A stretch of 64,000 bases of DNA from Gnetum montanum (Eukaryota > Streptophyta > Gnetopsida > Gnetales > Gnetaceae). The translations under genes were made by a program, and so were the position numbers. The stretch covers positions 63,084 to 127,083 of the forward strand of contig MNCI01037564.1 in the NCBI GenBank assembly GCA_015680685.1, written 5' to 3'. This document shows, one piece after another, positions 10,775 to 22,089 of the stretch; position 1 is the stretch's first letter, and each line of letters starts with the position of its first letter. Below the pieces are notes generated by a model. The model saw only the letters and a program-made list of their open reading frames with translations. It did no database searches and was not told the origin of the DNA.

Positions 10775-12192
10775 TCAAGCTATCTTGCTACATTCATATA
10801 GGTTGTTAGTGATAGCCTGGAGTATGCTGCTTTTGCAAGTGATGTTGGTTGTACTGCAAAATAGGTAATGCCTCCAATTTTCTAGTGTGAACACTAAGGC
10901 AAGATAATTCCTCTCCACTTCGTTGTACTTCACCTTGTGTGCTATTAGTGCATGGCTCAGATAATACACTGGTATCTTAGAATCGTCATCTTGTTTCTAA
11001 CATAGTAGTGCCATGATAGATGTCTTAGAGGTGGTGAGGTAGATGAAGAAGGGTTTATTCCTTTGTGGTGGATGCATAGTTGGGAGGTGTAAAAGCTCCT
11101 TCTTTAGGTTGTTGAAGGCCTGTTGACACTAGGTTGTCCACTCGAAGTTAACCCCATTCCTTAGAATATGTTGCATGGGATGTAACTTGTTAGTCAACCA
11201 TGCTATAAACCTTCGAATGAATTGCACCCTACCATGCAAAGCACATAACTCCTTAAGGTTTGTGGGAGGCTCCAAGTTGATGATGGCCTTGACTTTGTTA
11301 GGGTCCATCCATATTCTAGCCTCTGATACCATGAATCCTAAAATGTGCCTAGTTTTTACTCCAAAGATGCACTTCCTAGGATTGAGGCATAACTTGTGCA
11401 TTTGACAGCACTTGAGTACTACTCCTAGATCACGTGGGTGATTAGCTGCCTCCTTGGACTTGACTGCTATATCATCCATGTAGTCATTTAATGTTTCTAG
11501 GATATAGTCACTAAAAATATAGGTCATGGCTTGTTGGTAGATTGCTCCAGCATTTTTGAGCCCAAAAGACATCATGGTGTAATAGAAGCTACCCCATGGG
11601 GTCATAAAGCTTTCTGTTAGCTAGTGCTCTAGGTTAATGCAGATTTGGTTGTATCCAGAAAAACCATCCATGAAGGATAGCAGAGCATGACCAGCCATGG
11701 TTTTGATGAGCTGATCAATGCTTGGAAGTGGGAAATCATCCTTGGCCATTGCTTTGTTCAAATCCCGGAAATCTATATAGATTCATATTCCTTCCGTTTT
11801 CTTTGAAACCACAACAATGTTAGACACCCATTCCAAGTAGTCAACCGTGCGGATGAAACTAGCTTGGTATAGCTTGGTGATTTCATCCATCACAGCTGGT
11901 ATGATTTCTAGCTTAACTTTGTGAGCCTTCTACTTGACTGCCTTCATGCGTGGGTCTAGGACGATGTTGTGCTAAATCAGCTACAACTCTAGACCCTACA
12001 TGTTGCTGTATGACCATGTGAAGACACTGATGTTTTCTTACAGAATCTTGGCTACGTTGTTGTATTTCTATGTGTTTAGGAGGGAGCTAAGTTTTAGTGT
12101 TTTCACCACCCCCTTAGACATGGCCATGGGCATCTTAATGAGAGGGTCCTCGGTTACATCCCCAACCTCTAAATCTAGGGCTTGGACCAAAT
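10775..12192 (-). pseudogene. Reverse transcriptase and RNase H of E2
   Basis: The - strand open piece 11605-11129 gives GSFYYTMMSFGLKNAGAIYQ, then DYMDDIAVKSK (active site about 11485-11471), CLNPRKCIFGVK and LGFMVSEARIWMDPNKVKAI. Downstream, 10969-10775 gives the RT-linked RNase H with YYLSHALIAHKVKYNEVE and WRHYLFCS. Upstream of RT the connecting peptide (LVQALDLEVGDVTEDPLIKM, about 12190-12120) is cut at 12193 by family X copy 1. E4 has the matching peptide at 39430. YMDD is intact but stops and shifts make the enzyme dead. Confidence 0.85.
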
Positions 12193-12249
12193 GAGAGGCC
12201 AACTTGAGTGCCGAGGTGGAGGATCTCAAGTTCTGGAATGAGTTCCTCA

Positions 12250-14436
12250 TAGTCCTTTGTTCCAATAGGTTTAAGATTTTTTTCCTAGATCTGGGAGATG
12301 CCTAAGTACAACTACTACCATCATTTCAATACACTATTCCTCACACATTTTATGACAACATGCTTCTAGAACCCTCAGGGAACTATCTACTGTGCCAGCA
12401 GGTGAGTTTTGCAGCCTTGTTCCATTGTGTTTGTGTGATGCTGGCCATAGTGGCCTAATGCTAACAGTATGTCTTTGTTACCAGGTTCTTCATCAACAAG
12501 GATGGGGTTCATGACCTACCGAGTCTACTAGCTATAGCACAGATAGCCCTATAGGAGTTCTCTTCTGCTGAGAACCTGCAGGTAGGTGTGATTGGTCAAT
12601 GCGGGGTTGAATACCACACCTACCCAAGCACATAATCTATTCCCTACAATTATTCTAAGAGGTAGGGTTGGTTGGATGAGAAGTGGGTAGAACCCTTCAA
12701 ATGGGTCATGGTTGAACAAGTTCTAGTTGAACTCCTATAGTTCCCGCTACTGTACCAACCTAGTAGGCCAAGTAGTAAGTGTTACATGCTTAAGTGTCCT
12801 TGACATTTTTGAATTCTCTACATTTTTACGCAAAATATTTTTGTGAAACTGTTGCTGGGGCAAGGAAGCCTCAGGAGGTGATGGTGGTAACCACTGAGAC
12901 ACAGGGGCTGAATATCAACTTCAACTATGGAGAAGTAGAGATGAGCCAATGCTGGCTAAATGGCATGGCCTCAGACTCCCTGGTCTAGAACATCAAAAAG
13001 ATAGGGGTTATGGATCTATTCCTAGCCCTGTATCTGAATGTTCCTATTGCCGAGATGCTCTCCCTAGTGGAGTCCTTCTCTAAAAAGGTGAGTCTCTTCC
13101 ACCTACGTGTGCACAGTGTATAGGTGATCATTGAAATCAATGACCAGCTATGCTTGGATTTTTTCAGTGTTCTTACCGAAGGCATTCTCAAAAGATCAAA
13201 ATCCAAGACAGAGTTGATCCTTCCAAAGAAGGACATCTAGGAGTGGTTAGGGCTCACTGAGAAGCGAAAAGGGCTTCTTATGGAGAAGCTTAAAGAGGGA
13301 CCCACCAAGGGGGTTTATCCTATCTTCTGTGCTAGTGCCTTCCCCTAGCTGCTTACTAAGGGGAAGGTCCTGGGAATTGAGCAAGCCTAGATAATGCATG
13401 AGGTTATGGAGGAGGAGGCCCGTTACAACTGGGCTAAGTCTCTATGTAAAGGTTTGTAAATCAAGATCTTGGGACACTGTAAGAAAACGGAGTCCCGTTC
13501 CAACATCCATTATGCCTTTTACATAGCTAGCCTTAAGTGTTTCATGGAGTTCCTAATGGTGCAAGAGAATGAAGTCTGGGTCATGCGAAATCTTGACTAG
13601 ACCTCCAAGTCATGGATCTGCTAGATCCTTCAAACCACCCAAGCCCAAGATTCCTTAGAAATAATTGGAAAGTTATTTTCTATAAATACTAAGGATCAGG
13701 TGGCCCACAACGTTCGCAGCCAAGACAACATAGGAGAGACACCCGCCATTGTAGATGGTAGCGTGTCGCAAGGTGAATGTCTCATAGCTGAGAGTGTGGC
13801 TAGCAAGTGGTGGTGGAAGAGGCCTTCTCCAGCTAAGGAAACCCTTCACACGGGGGAAGAGGAGGGGTAAGGACTACAACTTAAACTACAAAGGATGCAA
13901 CCACCTATTGGTAAGTGCTTTTATTTAATGCTTACTTTGTTGTTGTCTACTATGCTATGCTACGCTATGTGCCATAGCATAGCATAGCACCTACCTTATG
14001 CTAACTTGCTTTGATCTAATGTAAGTAGTAGTGTTATTTGCTCTTGAGTTGTTATGCTAGAATTTCTTATGTTTGCTACTTATGCTATGCTAATGCGACT
14101 ATTGTGCTCTTCATTTCACAGTAGCCTCTCAACTCAAATGGGACCCGACACAACCTTTGAAAGTTGGTGCTATGTCCACATTCCCACCTAAAGTGATCAA
14201 GGTGTCTCGTCGTGCGTACAACGAGGTTTGCAAATGCGCTTTGCACTCGGCATGCTCCCTGTGGGAGTATAAGCATGTCAACAAGGACCTATGGAAATGG
14301 GTCCAGATGGCTAAGCAAAGAGAGGCCGACTTGAGTGCCGAGGTGGAGGATCTCAAGATCTGGAATGAGTTCCTCATAGTCCTTTGTTCCAATAGGTTTA
14401 AGATTTTTTTCCTAGATCTGGGAGATGCCTAAGTAC
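12250..14436 (+). pseudogene. Family X copy 1, first unit
   Basis: This is a gene-like region with plausible GT-AG introns: 12402-12484 (GTGAGT to CCAG), one starting at 12775 (GTAAGT), and 13910-14121 (GTAAGT to TTTCACAG). Exon reading gives FFINKDGVHDLPSLLAIAQ, GWLDEKWVEPFKWVMVEQ, then a long block with SQCWLNGMA, MDLFLALYLNVPI, YPIFCASAFP, HYAFYIASLKCFMEF, and after the third intron LWEYKHVNKDLWKWVQM with a likely coiled coil. Copy 2 on the other strand aligns through these blocks, which argues for a coding origin. Most stops are TAG. I cannot name the product. A transposon-derived plant protein is one possibility. Confidence 0.6.
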
Positions 14437-17370
14437 AGCTACTACCATCACTTCAATATACTATTCCTCACACATTTTATGACAACATGCTTCTAGAACC
14501 CTCAGGGAACTATCTATTGTGCCAGCAGGTGAGTTTTGCAGCCTTGTTCCATTGTGTTTGTGTGATGCTGGCCATAGTGGCCTAATGCTAATAGTATGTG
14601 TTTGTTACCAGGTTCTTCATCAACAAGGATGGGGTTCATGACCTACCGAGTCTACTAGCTATAGCACAGATAGCCCTATAGGAGTTCTCTTCTGCTGAGA
14701 ACCTGCAGGTAGGTGTGATTGGTCAATGCGGGGTTGAATACCACACCTACCCAAGCACATAATCTATTCCCTACAATTATTCTAAGAGGTAGGGTTGGTT
14801 GGATGAGAAGTGGGTAGAACCCTTCAAATGGGTCATGGTTGAACAAGTTCTAGTTGAACTCCTATAGTTCCCGCTACTGTACCAACCTAGTAGGCCAAGT
14901 AGTAAGTGTTACATGCTTAAGTGTCCTTGACATTTTTGAATTCTCTACATTTTTACGCAAAATATTTTTGTGAAACTGTTGCTGGGGCAAGGAAGCCTCA
15001 GGAGGTGATGGTGGTAACCACTGAGACACAGGGGCTGAATATCAACTTCAACTATGGAGAAGTAGAGATGAGCCAATGCTGGCTAAATGGCATGGCCTCA
15101 GACTCCCTGGTCTAGAACATCAAAAAGATAGGGGTTATGGATCTATTCCTGGCCCTGTATCTGAATGTTCCTATTGCCGAGATGCTCTCCCTAGTGGAGT
15201 CCTTCTCTAAAAAGGTGAGTCTCTTCCACCTACGTGTGCACAGTGTATAGGTGATCATTGAAATCAATGACCAGCTATGCTTGGATTTTTTCAGTGTTCT
15301 TACCGAAGGCATTCTCAAAAGATCAAAATCCAAGACAGAGTTGATCCTTCCAAAGAAGGACATCTAGGAGTGGTTAGGGCTCACTGAGAAGCGAAAAGGG
15401 CTTCCTATGGAGAAGCTCAAAGAGGGACCCACCAAGGGGGTTTATCCTATCTTCTGTGCTAGTGCCTTCCCCTAGCTGCTTACTAAGGGGAAGGTCCTGG
15501 GAATTGAGCAAGCCTAGATAATGCATGAGGTTATGGAGGAGGAGGCCCGTTACAACTGGGCTAAGTCTCTATGTAAAGGTTTGTAAATCAAGATCTTGGG
15601 ACACTGTAAGAAAACGGAGTCCCGTTCCAACATCCATTATGCCTTTTACATAGCTAGCCTTAAGTGTTTCATGGAGTTCCTAATGGTTCAAGAGAATGAA
15701 GTCTGGGTCATGTGAAATCTTGACTAGACCTCCAAGTCATGGATCTGCTAGATCCTTCANGCAAGAGAATGAAGTCTGGGTCATGCGAAATCTTGACTAG
15801 ACCTCCAAGTCATGGATCTGCTAGATCCTTCAAACCACCCAAGCCCAAGATTCCTTAGAAATAATTGGAAAGTTATTTTCTATAAATACTAAGGATCAGG
15901 TGGCCCACAACGTTCGCAGCCAAGACAGCATAGGAGAGACACCCGCCATTGTAGATGGTAGCGTGTCGCAAGGTGAATGTCTCATAGCTGAGAGTGTGGC
16001 TAGCAAGTGGTGGTGGAAGAGGCCTTCTCCAGCTAAGGAAACCCTTCACACGGGGGAAGAGGAGGGGTGAGGACTACAACTTAAACTACAAAGAATGCAA
16101 CCACCTATTGGTAAGTGCTTTCATTTAATGCTTACTTTGTTGTTGTCTACTATGCTATGCTACGCTATGTGCCATAGCATAGCATAGCACCTACCTTATG
16201 CTAACTTGCTTTGATCTAATGTAAGTAGTAGTGTTATTTGCTCTTGAGTTGTTATGCTAGAATTTCTTATGTTTGCTACTTATGCTATGCTAATGCGACT
16301 ATTCTGCTCTTCATTTCACAGTAGCCTCTCAACTCAAATGGGACCTGACACAACCTTTGAAAGTTGGTGCTATGTCCACATTCCCACCTAAAGTGATCAA
16401 GGTGTCTCGTCGTGCATACAACGAGGTTTGCAAATGTGCTTTGCACTCGGCATGCTCCTTGTGGGAGTATAAGCATGTCAACAAGGACCTATGGAAATGG
16501 GTCCAGATGGCTAAGCAAAGAGAGGCCGACTTGAGTGCCGAGGTGGAGGATCTCAAGTTCTAGAATGAGTTCCTCATAGTCCATGACACTAACAATGAGG
16601 ATTGGTGCACGACTATGATAGACTACATTAGGTTTTAGATAGTCCACATTAGAACGTTGAGTCCACCCATGAACTAATAGAACAACAGATATAGATGGAC
16701 CTGTTAGACTAGAAGTGTTAGGATTTAAAAGACATCAGAGCCAAGGTTTATGAATGGGGATAGTCCTAGAGAAACTATAAACATATGTATAAACTAGAAA
16801 ATGCCACCCATCGTAAACTGTATGAGGATGCTACTATGGAGGAATTTACGTATGAAGAATTTGTAAATGCTATTGATGTTTCTGGGGCATATATCAAATT
16901 CAAAGAGTAGGTCAAGGTTACAAAATCTCCTGATTGGAAGGTGGACCTTCCCATAGGAGAGATAGTAATCATCTCCTTTTCTTTAGGGAAACCAAGGTGG
17001 ACAACCGTAGAAAGGGAGAGAGCTACTGCAGTAGACACTGAACTAGGAAAAAGGCGTTGGGTAGATATCATGGAAGAGGAGGTCTAGCAATGTCTCGATC
17101 TCAGTTTAGATTGGATACCCTTTGAGATGGATGCAAGTCCTTCTTAGGTTAGTTTCCCTCTACCATATTAATGCTTATGCTCTATTGTAGTTTGTGTTTA
17201 TTGCCCTAGCAAGCCACTTCACCCCTACAATGTAGGCCCTAGATGAGGGTGTAGCTTCCATAGAGGGAGGGGATGAAGAACTGGCAAAGGAAAATGCATG
17301 AGAAGGTAATGCACAAGGAAATGATGCAGGAACGAAAGGCGAAGATGATGCGAATAGAAACAACCCATGA
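14437..17370 (+). pseudogene. Family X copy 1, second unit and 3' end
   Basis: This repeats the exons of the first unit (intron matches at 14529-14611, 14902 on, 16110-16321) and then continues past the duplication into 3' sequence that unit 1 lacks: LYEDATMEEFTYEEFVNAID (about 16820-16878), SPDWKVDLPIGEIVIISFS, RRWVDIMEEEV (to about 17085), and a last acidic block VASIEGGDEELAKENA (about 17245-17300). The extra 73 bp at 15688-15832 disrupts the frame in this unit. The block with VNAID to EEEV aligns with the 3' segment of copy 2 near 4150-4300. Confidence 0.55.
15760..15760. other. Single N, probable contig join
   Basis: The 72 bases before the N (15688-15759) are repeated almost exactly after it (15761-15832), and unit 1 has this stretch once (13560-13632). 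An unmerged overlap at a one-base gap is what a forced contig join leaves. Confidence 0.8.
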
Positions 17371-17870
17371 CAACATGAGATTTTTTTTGCATTTTGAATT
17401 TCTGTGTAAAAAATTTTGCAAACATTGTTTAAAAGACAATAGTTTTGAATAAAGAAAAGAGGATTTTGTGAAATAGAAACTGATTTTCCACTAACTTGTG
17501 TACTACATACGTGCATTTTGTATAAAATGTTCATTCTTTCATGTGCTAGTTTTAGGCCATTTCAAGACATTGCTTGTTTTAGGCCATTTCGAGACATTAC
17601 TAGTTTTAGGCCATTTCGGGCCATAGCATAGCATAGTTTTAGGTCATTTTGGGCCATAGCGTGACAATGCTAGTTTTAGGCCATTTTAGGCCATTGCATA
17701 GAAGCACAAGAATGGTGCATGGACAGGAAGCAATGGGGTTGTTACACTAGGCATAGGTGCTTCTTGACCCAATGTTGGTTGAGTGAGATGTAAGGCTAAG
17801 ATGCTCTGCTAGGGCCTTCGTCTACAACATTTCCCCCCACCTAGAAGGGCAACTTAGCCCATGCATTTTC
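17371..17870. repeat. GCTAGTTTTAGGCCATTT repeats at the family X / E2 junction
   Basis: No gene is seen. About five diverged copies of GCTAGTTTTAGGCCATTT lie at 17545-17700, followed by CATAGCATAGCATAG. The right boundary of the foreign block in E2 falls somewhere here, since E2 protease is readable from about 17880 rightward. No terminal repeat or target duplication could be fixed for the block. Confidence 0.5.
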
Positions 17871-17879
17871 GTTTTGGAG

Positions 17880-18440
17880 ATCAGCTTGCTAAGCTGACCC
17901 CTCTGTCAGGTAGTCAGTGTAAACTGTGACAAGTGCTTCATTCTCAAAATTTATAACCTCTGAGCCCTATTCCACGCCTACATTGTGGATTGATTACATC
18001 ATTGCTTCATCACTATGGATCACCACCTCTCTGCCTGCATAAGCTAGGTGGATCTCCTAGTGTATGGGTGAGGAGAAAACCCTAATTTTTGCTACCACAA
18101 TCTCCCCAATATCAAGTTAAAATTGGGCATTTCCTCAACCACGATGAACGTTGCGTTTGTGGGGAATTGGTCCCCTACTATGAAGCCTATGTGAACTGTT
18201 CCTTTCACCATGACTCATGCCTGATTGAATGAACTCATTCATGATGTTGTTGTGGGCTTGATCGTGTTTACCAAGCCTAACTTGTCCACAATGGGGAAGG
18301 GGATGACGTTTATGATAGCCCCATCATTAACATGTACCCTTCATATTTGGTGTTGGCTGATTCAAATTTTGATGAAAAGGGGTGCCATAGTCGCTTAACC
18401 CCTCTTGAGATCTTCCCTAATGGTGTTGTCGTGTCAGGTT
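17880..18440 (-). pseudogene. Protease region of E2
   Basis: The - strand reading gives DGAIINVIPFPIVDKLGL, then VKGTVHIGFIVGDQFPTN, FIVVEEMPNFNLILGRLWW. The spacing from the active-site loop (reading NDGA where retropepsins have D-S/T-G) to the ILGR-W motif fits an LTR-element aspartic protease, which cuts the Gag-Pol precursor. Several TAG stops interrupt it. The position directly downstream of gag is as expected. The catalytic loop is altered and the gene is dead. Confidence 0.65.
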
Positions 18441-21300
18441 AGTTGAGGCTGTTCTGGTTCTATAGGTGCAGAGGGAAGCATGACTGAGTAGATCACTTCC
18501 TCTTCCGCTAGCATGTATTCATTGATTAGAGTTGCTGTCAACATGTGGATCAGAGCCTCATGGTATGACATAGATGTTATGATTAGGTCGTACAAGCTCA
18601 ATGTACTATTTTTTTGGTTTAGATCTTGTTTGACCTGAGTGAGGGTGTCCAAGAGGTCTTGGCCAACCCCTATTTAATTCTTTCCTCCTCTTCCATTTGT
18701 CCCAGAAGATGAATTTCCCAAGTATGGAAAACTTCATATCTAGGTTCGGACCCTTTTTGGTAGAGTAGTGTGAATTGTGTGGTCGTGTTGACATTTGTCT
18801 TTGGTGATGAAGGCATAGATGCAGGGGATGAAGATGTAGGTTCAAGGGAATTTTGAACAGTACTTTCCTTCAACGTCTCACCCGTGAAGTGAACTTCTCG
18901 CTTTTTAGGATGGGAAGGCTATTTAGCTATTTTGCATGGGATGAGAGCTATTGAAAGCATCAGCCCCCTAATGAAAAATGGAGCTAGAGGTGTTAATGAA
19001 TAGGGCTATGTGGCTCTGCTAACAGGTAACGCAAAGGTGGATGCCCATGGAGGGACTCTCAGGATGAACGGTTGTTGCGAGCTTCGACTAGCCACTAGTA
19101 GTGCTAGTGCATTATCCTGAGGCACACAGACCATGAATGGATGTTGGGGTGGCCTAGGATCACTATCAATGCTGATGGCATTGATTACGTAACTAGCATT
19201 GTTGGTGTTAAGGGGATATATGTAGACATACATGGATTGGTTTTCAGGGTGCACTCAGTTTCTTTCTTCCAACACTAGTTTCTACTAGTCGATTAATCTC
19301 TAGATGTCATCCTGCAACACTAGACAATAATTCATGTTGTGACCACACTGTTGATGGTAGTCACAAAACCAGTCCATCCTAAAACCCTTAGGAACTGGAG
19401 GCTCATTGGGTAGGGCCAAAGAGAGGTTCCTAATGAGCTTGTAGTAGTGTTGATGTTTCCTGCTCTCTTCTTTCGACATCTACCTGTGTTGGATGTACCC
19501 CACTGCTAATAGTTGCTTCAGAAGTTCTAAAGGCTTGAGTGGCAATGGGGTGTTCTTTGAGTGATCTTTGCAATAAAAGTTGGGTTTAGGTTGTGTAGAT
19601 GTCTCAGGTGTAAGTATAGTTGGTTACGGTGCATGGCCCTACTTGGGCACAGGGTTAGTTGTAGGTATGGTTGGTTTCTTACTATTCTGGCTACCATTGT
19701 TGCAAGGTTTTGGCTTGGCTTCGGTTGCCACAGTGGCCACTGTGGCTGTTGAGGCCTTACCCTTTTCCTTCTTTATGAAGGTGTTTTTGTAGGTGATGTA
19801 GGTCAGGTCTTTGCTTGCCTCGGCTGCATCCTATATGCTCTTAGTCTAAGCAAAGGCCTAACTAAGAGAGCGAGGAGTGAGGTAGTATAGTTTAGTCTTG
19901 ATGAAGTCATTCACTATGCCCTTAAAGATGGCTAGCAAATGGGCCTCTACGATGGGCTCACGGATTTCATTAAGGGTTGTGCTCCAACAGTGGATAAACT
20001 TTTGGACTAGATCTAGGGGGTCTAGCTCCACACTCATCAGCTGATCCATTATGATTTTTGGCTTCAAGTTGTACTTGAATTGTGTCACAAACTAGAGAAA
20101 AAGCTCTTCCAAAGTTGAAATAGATGAGTGTGGCAGCGTGCGATACTAATCCAGGACTTCCCTAGCTAGGGACATGGCAAAGACATGAATAATCGTGTGT
20201 AGGCATTATTGTAATAGTAGAGATTCAGACTTAAAGGTGACAAGATGTGCATTGGATCTCCCTCCCCATTGTACTTCATGAAGTTTAGGAGGGACATCCC
20301 TAGGGGTAGCATCAAAGCAGGGATTACAAGGCTTATGGGGTTGTCCTCGTAAAAGTCCATAACTTATACTATGTCAGACTCAATAGCCTTGAGGCATTTC
20401 ATTTTCTTAATAAGGGTCTGAATGAGCTGAAACTCTTAATCCAGACCTTGCAATGTTGTAGGCGATTGGGGATCTACCAAGGCAGCTCCCACTTGTGGCA
20501 TGGCGGGGGTGACGGCGTGACCCATCGACGGTACCATTGGGATGAACCCTACGAGCGGTGCTACTGATGTTGTCCACCACCTAGCAGGTGGTGTTGTTAG
20601 GGTAGAAATAGTAGGTTAGGCTACTAGATGGAGCACTTGGATTGCCAGTAGCATAAACCATAGCCCCGTGTTGGGTCGTACCATTTGCAAGGCTTGGTGG
20701 GCTTGAGAGTGAACATAGTGCCACATCTACAACAATTGTGAAGAAGCGAATGGGACCCACCATGTGGATAGGCAAAGGCTCTTCATAGTGGGTGGAGCAG
20801 ACGTGAACGTAGGAATGGAAATAGAAGTCGTGTATGATTATGAGGTAGGCATGGTATGAACATGTGGCAGGGTAGCCATGATTAACATATGATGTGCTAC
20901 AAGAATGGACTGTTGAATAGTTTGCAAAGGAATAGTAGCTGCAAACAAAACAGGTGAAATAGATGAGAGAGGGTGTTAAAACACCATGGGGTTAACATGG
21001 CTACCCATAATAGTTGTAGTCATGGGTTGTGAAAGTGTAGGCATGATTAGAAAGGGAGCGGTGACAAACAGTGGATTGGCTCAAAAGGACTAGGTAGGAG
21101 GGATAGGAACGGGGTTGGTTTAACCTCCCTCGTCTGATTGGGAATCATGTTCCTCTTGTCCATCCTAAAACGCATCATTCTGGTTAGATGTTATGTCTTG
21201 TTGCTCCCTAAGTCTAGCCAACTAGATTAGCTGGTCTTTCTATGTCAAAGGTATGGAAGTGTTGGGAGTAGGAACAAATTCCTTCCTATTGCAGTAGGTG
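18441..21300 (-). pseudogene. gag of E2
   Basis: Pieces on the - strand from about 21290 to 18900 give a Tat-type Gag: an N-terminal region rich in Pro, Gln and Thr, a capsid-like part (KYNGEGDPMHIL near 20270; FKYNLKPKIIMDQL, VQKFIHCWSTTLNEI, AIFKGIVNDFIKTKLYYL at 20088-19858), and a zinc-knuckle-like FCDYHQQCGHNMNYC near 19340. After it comes YPLNTNNASYVINAI (about 19220), as in E6. E6 Gag aligns throughout. It would have formed the virus-like particle. Numerous stops and shifts are present, and 18441-18900 is a poorly conserved link to protease. Confidence 0.75.
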
Positions 21301-22064
21301 AACTTAGAGCTACGTCTGTCTTTAAGTTTGTGAATATCCAAAGGCAGATTTGCCTACACCTTTGCACAAAGGAAACTGTAACGCTTATGTTGCTAGGCCA
21401 ATCCCTTAGGTCCTCAGTTTTGGATTCTGAGGAATTGACATGTTTCCAACATTGGGTTCAGCAGTTGTTTAGCAATAGTAGTGCCTTGAACCATGATGGA
21501 AACTTCAATATTAAAGGTAGAGGAAGTAGTCAAAAAGGCCATTGTTAAGCTATGTAGTTATGCAAAAGAGCACAAAAAGAACAAAGAAATTGAAAAGCAA
21601 CAAAAAGGAGGCTTTACATCTTGTCAATTCTCAACGAACCATCGAGGCGACCGATCTGTACCACATAAATCGTAAACAACTACAAAAGGGTGTGATGTTT
21701 ACAATAGTGTGCAATAGGGTATAGAGTGCATGCAAGACTACCATAAGATAGGCTAGTTGGCTAGCGGTCAAAGGTTTTGCATCTCACAGGGTTCTTGAGG
21801 AACCATCAAAGTGATTGATCTGTACCACACGATACACTGATGCATGATGGGGTATAAAGCACATGCAAGACTACCATAAGACAGGTAGGCTAACTAGTGG
21901 CTAGAGGCCTTGTGTTCTGTAAGGCTCCTGAGGTATTGTTGAGGTGACCAATCTGCACCACACAACATATAAACAACCACAGACAGGTGTCAAGTTTATG
22001 CTAATGTGTATCAAGGTGCAGAAGGCTAACAGAACTACCGTGACAGGTGGAAAAGGCACCAAAA
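21301..22064 (-). repeat. Leader of E2 with three diverged tandem units
   Basis: Between gag and the primer site lie three diverged copies of a unit of about 130-165 bp, starting near 21637, 21801 and 21932. Each contains GATCTGTACCACA or a variant and, except at the ends, GCAAGACTACCATAAGA. No gene is supported. E6 has a different minisatellite in the same leader position. Confidence 0.6.
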
Positions 22065-22083
22065 GGCCCTCCTTCTAATTCCA
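22065..22083 (-). other. Primer binding site of E2
   Basis: On the - strand the bases are TGGAATTAGAAGGAGGGCC, seven bases behind the 5' LTR end. E3 and E6 have TGGTGCTAGAAGGAGGGC at the same place. The tRNA is not certain. The first part resembles the complement of a plant tRNA-Leu 3' end, but not all positions agree. Confidence 0.7.
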
Positions 22084-22089
22084 TAAAAC

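Larger units (their letters stand above)
12193..16582 (+). repeat. 2127-bp tandem duplication containing family X copy 1
   Basis: Unit 1 is 12193-14319, unit 2 is 14320-16519, and a third partial copy ends at 16582. Offsets between matching points are 2127 bp before 15688 and 2200 bp after it, because unit 2 carries an extra 73 bp at an N. The units differ at only a few bases, for example CCTAGCCC versus CCTGGCCC near 13022 and 15149. After the shared TCCTCATAGTCC the first two junctions read TTTGTTCC and the last reads ATGACACT, so the last junction is the parental continuation. Confidence 0.9.

Noticed and set aside
11175-11405. 76-codon + strand frame
   Set aside because: Antisense shadow of the E2 RT.
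13081-13129. GTGAGT...CACAG as an intron of family X
   Set aside because: Copy 2 aligns through this part without a gap, so it is read as exon.
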